DNA of 9,542 nt from Rikenellaceae bacterium (GTDB lineage Bacteria > Bacteroidota > Bacteroidia > Bacteroidales > UBA932), in NCBI GenBank assembly GCA_900769735.1, contig CAAGHY010000008.1, positions 1 to 9,542 on the forward strand, given 5' to 3'. The stretch's first letter is position 1, and each line of letters starts with the position of its first letter. A program made the position numbers and the translations under genes. Under the pieces are notes generated by a model, which searched no databases, was not told the DNA's origin, and saw only the letters and a list, made by a program, of their open reading frames with translations. This document shows positions 6,205 to 9,542 of this stretch, one piece after another.

Positions 6205-7113
6205 CTACTTTTTGGCACCTTTTGCAGCCACAAATTCAATGACAAGAACAATTGAGAGTCCCAAAAGCATAAATGCCACTGCTGTGAACACCTGAGGATC
6301 TGCACCTGTAACCTGAGCAAAGTCACCTGGTGTAGCAGGATAATCGAAACCAGCCTCTGCTCCAGGGACTTTCCAAGGCCATACTTTTAGGAGTGAACCT
6401 ATCATAAATCCTGAAAGAAGTGCAATGGTAAGCATATAATACTTCTTCAACAACCAGCTCAACACGTGGGAGAAACTGATTATACCTACAGCACATCCAA
6501 CAGCAAAAACGGCAAGAACAGCAATATTCATCTCTGTAACAGCATTCATTATGAATGCATATTTACCCATAAGCAACAATATGAAGCTTCCCGATATTCC
6601 AGGAAGGATCATTGCACATATTGCAATTGCACCGCAAAGGCAAACGAACCAAAGGGCATCGGGAGTCTGGGCAGGACTTGCAAGACATATAAATGCAGCC
6701 ATAGCCACACCTGCCATCAATGAAAGTATATTCTGAAAACTCCACTTGTCAAGTCCTTTGAGGATATAGATTGCCGACGCCAGAATAAGGCCGAAGAAGA
6801 AGCTCCACAACGGAACCGGATGGAACTCCAGCAGATATTTCATCAAACGGGCAAGTGAGAATACACTGAAAAGGATACCGGCTCCCAAGCTTAGAAGGAA
6901 AGAACCGTTGATATGTTTCCAGAAAGCTGCAATCTTGCCTGTAAACAGAAGTTTCAGAGCCTCACCATTAACTGATTTGATGGAGTGCAGCAACTCCTCA
7001 TAAATTCCCATAAGGAAAGCGATTGTACCTCCACTAACACCTGGAATAACATCTGCAGCACCCATACAGGCTCCTTTGAAAGCTATTCCAACATACTTCA
7101 ATAAATTAGCCAT
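6205..7113 (-). CDS. popT: DUF368 family membrane protein, probable polyprenyl-phosphate transporter (PopT)
   Basis: This 302-residue polytopic inner-membrane protein belongs to DUF368, members of which (PopT) have been shown to translocate undecaprenyl phosphate back across the cytoplasmic membrane for reuse in cell-wall and glycan synthesis. The family signature near the N-terminus is clear: GAADVIPGVSGGT at 18-30, then FLMGIYEEL. A related motif recurs at 166-183 (MILPGISGSFILLLMG), suggesting two homologous halves. Several hydrophobic segments are visible, roughly at 72-90, 101-119, 127-146, 154-180, 197-216, 226-244 and 274-296. It ends in a short basic tail (AAKGAKK). The ATG at 7113 lies 14 bp after the TPR gene stop, indicating translation from a shared message. 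The assignment to the family is firm; the transport role follows from characterised homologues. Confidence 0.88.
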   Translation of the reverse strand: MANLLKYVGIAFKGACMGAADVIPGVSGGTIAFLMGIYEELLHSIKSVNGEALKLLFTGKIAAFWKHINGSFLLSLGAGILFSVFSLARLMKYLLEFHPVPLWSFFFGLILASAIYILKGLDKWSFQNILSLMAGVAMAAFICLASPAQTPDALWFVCLCGAIAICAMILPGISGSFILLLMGKYAFIMNAVTEMNIAVLAVFAVGCAVGIISFSHVLSWLLKKYYMLTIALLSGFMIGSLLKVWPWKVPGAEAGFDYPATPGDFAQVTGADPQVFTAVAFMLLGLSIVLVIEFVAAKGAKK

Positions 7114-7127
7114 AAGTCAGTTATATT

Positions 7128-8267
7128 TTACTTTTTGATATTCTGCAAAAATTCAAGGAACCAGTCCTCTCCATTGAGAAACGGCAACATATCATAAACT
7201 ACTGTCAACCAAGTTGATGCATTATTGAACAAATTGAGGAACAGTTCTTTGAACAACTCATACTCACCGTTTCTGCAACACCGGATTGCCTTAACTGCAT
7301 CCAAACCGCAAAGGGCAACATTATAATTCTCACCCACCTTCTCCATTCCTGCCTCTACAACCATATCCAACTGTAACACCGCTTCATCAAACCTTTCAAG
7401 ACGCATATAGGCCTCAGCAAGTCCCATACGTCCCAATACATCAGTATCAATTGCCACAAACTGCTCAAATATACGTGCCCCATCAGCAAACCTCTGCAGG
7501 TTCATATACACAACTGCCAGATTGTATAAAGAGGATGAATTACCCTCATTAAGGGCAATGGAATACTCAAACGCCTCAATGGCTTTTTCAAACTCCCTCA
7601 CACGGGCAAGTACAGTTCCAAGGTTGAACCAAACAGTATCGTTGAACGGATTTGAATCAAGATATTTGTTGTAACACTCAATAGCCTTCTGCGGCTCATC
7701 CAGCCTGTCATAACAGAAGGCATAATCATTCTGGTATTCAAACGGTAACGGAGCAAGGCGCTCAGCTTTACGCAAATAATAGAGGGCCTCTGTATAATTG
7801 CTTGTATCAATGCAGTCCTGGGCCAAAGCACAAACTGAATCTACCAGCTCTCCCCCACCGTCATTCAACTGAAGGGCTTTATAGAAATAGTCCCTTGCGT
7901 GTACGAACCTCCCCTTTGCAATGTTTGCCCTGGCAAAAAGAAGCTGGATTGAACTGTCTGCAGAGAATGAATCTGCGTAGGCGGCTAAAACATCAAGTGC
8001 CCTGTCGGGATTACCCATAAGGATAAGGGTATCACAGAATCTTGCAAGGATGGATGATGAATAGGGGTATTTCTCAAAGGCAATTGTAGAAAGTTCAAGT
8101 ACCTGCTCCTCTTTTCCCTCCTCAACCAGGCGGTCCAGGACATACTCAAACTCATCCTCGTTGAAATTGAGGGATGCAAGACTGCCTTCTTCAATTGCTT
8201 GAAGATAAGCAATATATGAATTTTCAAACTCCCCCTCTCCTCTCTCGTTTATAAAATCATTCACCAT
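7128..8267 (-). CDS. Tetratricopeptide-repeat protein
   Basis: This 379-residue protein has no signal peptide or membrane segment and is probably cytoplasmic. It is mostly TPR helices. Recognisable units lie at about residues 106-137 (LLFARANIAKGRFVHARDYF), 142-173 (YTEALYYLRKAERLAP), 177-208 (YQNDYAFCYDRL, KAIECYNKYLDSNP), 211-242 (VWFNLGTVLARVREFEKAIE), 245-276 and 278-308 (GLAEAYMRLERFDEAVLQL). Weaker helices flank them, and the N-terminal 40 residues are acidic. TPRs form a scaffold for protein partners, so no enzymatic role is implied. The gene lies 56 bp after the DUF6913-like gene and 14 bp before the DUF368 gene, all in one direction. It may assist the membrane carrier, but that is inference from position only. 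Confidence 0.88.
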   Translation of the reverse strand: MVNDFINERGEGEFENSYIAYLQAIEEGSLASLNFNEDEFEYVLDRLVEEGKEEQVLELSTIAFEKYPYSSSILARFCDTLILMGNPDRALDVLAAYADSFSADSSIQLLFARANIAKGRFVHARDYFYKALQLNDGGGELVDSVCALAQDCIDTSNYTEALYYLRKAERLAPLPFEYQNDYAFCYDRLDEPQKAIECYNKYLDSNPFNDTVWFNLGTVLARVREFEKAIEAFEYSIALNEGNSSSLYNLAVVYMNLQRFADGARIFEQFVAIDTDVLGRMGLAEAYMRLERFDEAVLQLDMVVEAGMEKVGENYNVALCGLDAVKAIRCCRNGEYELFKELFLNLFNNASTWLTVVYDMLPFLNGEDWFLEFLQNIKK

Positions 8268-8323
8268 TCTGCAAAATTTTCAAATTACCTGTAAAAAAAG
8301 CACAGGCCAGTTAACGGATGCCC

Positions 8324-8884
8324 TTAAGCGTGATTCACACACTTGAGGAAATCAAATAACCCTTTCAGATAACTGCCGTATGAAAATTCACCGGAAGCAG
8401 GTTCAACAACAAGTGTATACGGCATACGCGGATTGTTGCGCATAGCGGCAATACAATCAGCATCAATGAGTTGGGTCAGATAATCAACAGTAAAACTGTT
8501 GCAATTGTTCAGGACAATGAACAGATTGAAACGCTTTCCGCAAAGTTGCGGAAATGCGGAATCTGCCGGTTTTCCAATCCAGTCCAATGATTTTTTGGAT
8601 ATGAAGTCTATGTTGTGACCGTTGCAGAACTCTACGTATTCCTCTCGTGCCGATGCATTCTTGAAACACTTTCCTGTCTCCACTACTGCTCCGCAGAAAG
8701 GGATCTTCAGTTCCTCCATTCCGGCCACAACAGCCTGAGCCTCCTCCATAGCCTGCTGGGAGTTTGCAACAAACAGCACACCTACTGTTTTGATATCCTT
8801 AAGATTAAGAATAACAGGATGTTGCTGTTTCTGCACCATCTGCAGAATTTTCTTCCTTTTATGTTCCTTTATCAGCCTTAACAT
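8324..8884 (-). CDS. DUF6913-like protein of unknown function
   Basis: This 186-residue protein starts at an ATG at 8884 with a strongly basic helix (LIKEHKRKKILQMVQKQQ). A compact alpha/beta region follows: VGVLFVANSQQAMEEAQAVV at about 34-53, a KSLDWIGKP segment near 98-106, then FNLFIVLNNCNSFTVDYL. The layout (basic helix, a VGVLF-type strand, a K-x-L-x-W-x-GKP motif, then a hydrophobic strand) matches my memory of the Bacteroidota family DUF6913, whose function I do not know. It has no signal peptide, membrane segment or recognised catalytic motif. It probably heads the operon with the TPR and DUF368 genes, 56 bp upstream of the former, and diverges from the ClpB gene across 138 bp. Confidence 0.7.
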   Translation of the reverse strand: MLRLIKEHKRKKILQMVQKQQHPVILNLKDIKTVGVLFVANSQQAMEEAQAVVAGMEELKIPFCGAVVETGKCFKNASAREEYVEFCNGHNIDFISKKSLDWIGKPADSAFPQLCGKRFNLFIVLNNCNSFTVDYLTQLIDADCIAAMRNNPRMPYTLVVEPASGEFSYGSYLKGLFDFLKCVNHA

Positions 8885-8902
8885 ACACTAAAATTTCCAC
8901 CG

Positions 8903-8910
8903 CAAAAATA
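8903..8910 (-). promoter_or_regulatory. Bacteroidota -7-type promoter box (TATTTTTG) for the DUF6913 operon
   Basis: On the minus strand TATTTTTG fits TAnnTTTG, 18 bp before the ATG at 8884, so the 5' leader would be very short. TTTG elements lie 15 and 25 bp upstream, neither at the ideal 19-21. The palindrome at 8932-8946 would sit around the -33 region of this promoter. Confidence 0.4.
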
Positions 8911-8931
8911 GCAAAAATCCTGCCGCAAAAG

Positions 8932-8946
8932 CTGCCAAAATGGCAG
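8932..8946. promoter_or_regulatory. 15-bp palindrome, candidate operator between the DUF6913 operon and clpB
   Basis: CTGCCA AAA TGGCAG is a perfect 6+6 palindrome with a 3-bp centre. It lies 47 bp from the DUF6913-like ATG and 76 bp from the ClpB ATG. With no T-run it is more operator-like than terminator-like. It is not the CIRCE element. A heat-shock regulator site is a reasonable guess given the ClpB gene, but no regulator is visible in the window. Confidence 0.5.
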
Positions 8947-9012
8947 AAAAATCCATTTGGTAGGCAATTTGAACAGAGAAAAGGAGAAATGTGTTAGTAC
9001 AATACACAAAAA

Positions 9013-9018
9013 AGGAGG
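9013..9018 (+). promoter_or_regulatory. Perfect Shine-Dalgarno sequence (AGGAGG) for the ClpB gene
   Basis: AGGAGG lies four bases before the ATG at 9023. It supports that ATG as the real start, and hence the absence of an N-terminal domain. No other gene in the window has a comparable site, which agrees with the rarity of Shine-Dalgarno use in Bacteroidota. Confidence 0.8.
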
Positions 9019-9022
9019 AAAA

Positions 9023-9542
9023 ATGAACAATTACAATCAACAAAATGAACAGGGCAGCGCACTGAAACGCTATGCAACAAACCTGGTGGAGCTGGCAAAG
9101 CAGGGTAAGTTGGATCCGGTAATTGGAAGAGATGAAGAGATCAGGCGAGTGCTGCAGATCCTAAGCAGAAGAACCAAGAACAACCCTATTCTTGTAGGTG
9201 AGCCTGGAGTGGGTAAAACCGCTATAGCAGAGGGACTTGCACAACGTATAGTACACGGTGACGTAGCAGAAAACCTTAAGAACAAACTCATTTACTCCCT
9301 TGATATGGGAGCACTTATAGCCGGAGCAAAATACCAGGGAGAATTTGAGGAGAGGCTGAAAGGTGTAGTGAAAGAGGTAATAGAAAGCCAGGGTGAAATA
9401 ATCCTTTACATAGACGAAATCCACACCCTAGTGGGAGCAGGCAAAAGCAGCGGCGCAATGGATGCGGCAAACATCCTCAAACCTGCCCTTGCCCGCGGTG
9501 AACTCCGTACTGTAGGTTCAACCACATTGGATGAATACCAGA
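9023..9542 (+). CDS. clpB: ClpB-type AAA+ chaperone, 3' truncated by the window, lacking the N-terminal Clp domain
   Basis: ClpB is an ATP-driven hexameric disaggregase that works with DnaK in the cytoplasm. The 173 codons seen cover much of nucleotide-binding domain 1. They include LAKQGKLDPVIGRDEEIRRV at 24-43, Walker A GEPGVGKT at 59-66, the aromatic pore loop GAKYQGEF with Y104, Walker B IILYIDEIH with D131 and E132, and VGSTTLDEYQ at the edge. DMGALIAGAKY and GAMDAANILKPALARGEL favour ClpB over ClpC or ClpA. The oddity is the start: in usual ClpB the segment at residue 14 here follows an N-terminal domain of roughly 150 residues, but this ORF begins with a 12-residue Asn/Gln-rich leader (MNNYNQQNEQGS). 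The perfect AGGAGG supports this start, and upstream DNA does not encode the missing domain. The second ATPase domain and the middle domain lie beyond the window. Confidence 0.9.
   Translation, partial: MNNYNQQNEQGSALKRYATNLVELAKQGKLDPVIGRDEEIRRVLQILSRRTKNNPILVGEPGVGKTAIAEGLAQRIVHGDVAENLKNKLIYSLDMGALIAGAKYQGEFEERLKGVVKEVIESQGEIILYIDEIHTLVGAGKSSGAMDAANILKPALARGELRTVGSTTLDEYQ

Noticed and set aside
8288..8306. Terminator between the DUF6913-like and TPR genes (CCTGT/ACAGG)
   Set aside because: The stem is only 5 bp and the T-run falls in the loop rather than after the stem, so it should not terminate transcription.
8885..9022. CIRCE heat-shock operator before clpB
   Set aside because: No TTAGCACTC-N9-GAGTGCTAA match is present; the palindrome there has a different sequence and spacing.
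9070..9424. Two minus-strand ORFs opposite the ClpB gene
   Set aside because: They mirror the conserved Walker A and B coding region of ClpB and have no independent support.

Overview
The window looks like the chromosome of a Bacteroidota bacterium, most likely order Bacteroidales; I cannot fix the genus. The signs are a TonB-dependent receptor with an N-terminal carboxypeptidase-regulatory-like domain, a protein resembling the Bacteroidota family DUF6913, a serine-palmitoyltransferase-like enzyme of the type this phylum uses for sphingolipids, TAnnTTTG promoter-like boxes, and a general lack of Shine-Dalgarno sequences (with one striking exception).

Layout. (1) Positions 1-141 hold no gene, only short repeats. 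(2) About 142-1554 is an IS3-family insertion sequence on the minus strand; orfA and orfB are joined by an A7 slippery run that would give a 446-residue OrfAB transposase by -1 frameshifting. (3) 1633-4753, plus strand: a probable two-gene operon of a lipoprotein alpha/beta hydrolase and an outer-membrane TonB-dependent receptor, ending at a strong hairpin that also faces the convergent gene. (4) 6083-4818, minus strand: an alpha-oxoamine-synthase/serine-palmitoyltransferase-like gene interrupted by one in-frame TAG codon; everything after the stop stays in frame. (5) 8884-6205, minus strand: a probable operon of a DUF6913-like protein, a TPR protein and a DUF368 membrane protein (PopT-type polyprenyl-phosphate carrier). 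(6) From 9023, plus strand and running off the window: a ClpB-type AAA+ disaggregase whose reading frame begins directly at nucleotide-binding domain 1, without the usual N-terminal Clp domain, behind a perfect AGGAGG.

How they may work together (inference). The hydrolase/receptor pair looks like an envelope uptake module in which a periplasmic or membrane-anchored esterase processes what the receptor imports. The PopT-like carrier and the SPT-like enzyme both concern envelope lipids (undecaprenyl phosphate recycling and sphingoid-base synthesis), but the SPT-like gene appears broken in this sequence. The ClpB gene and the DUF6913 operon diverge from a 138-bp region with a 15-bp palindrome that could control either or both.

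No clearly new multi-gene system is visible. The best leads are the lone amber codon in the SPT-like gene, the N-domain-less ClpB with its atypical ribosome binding site and upstream palindrome, and the IS boundary lying about 20 bp from the promoter-like box of the hydrolase operon.
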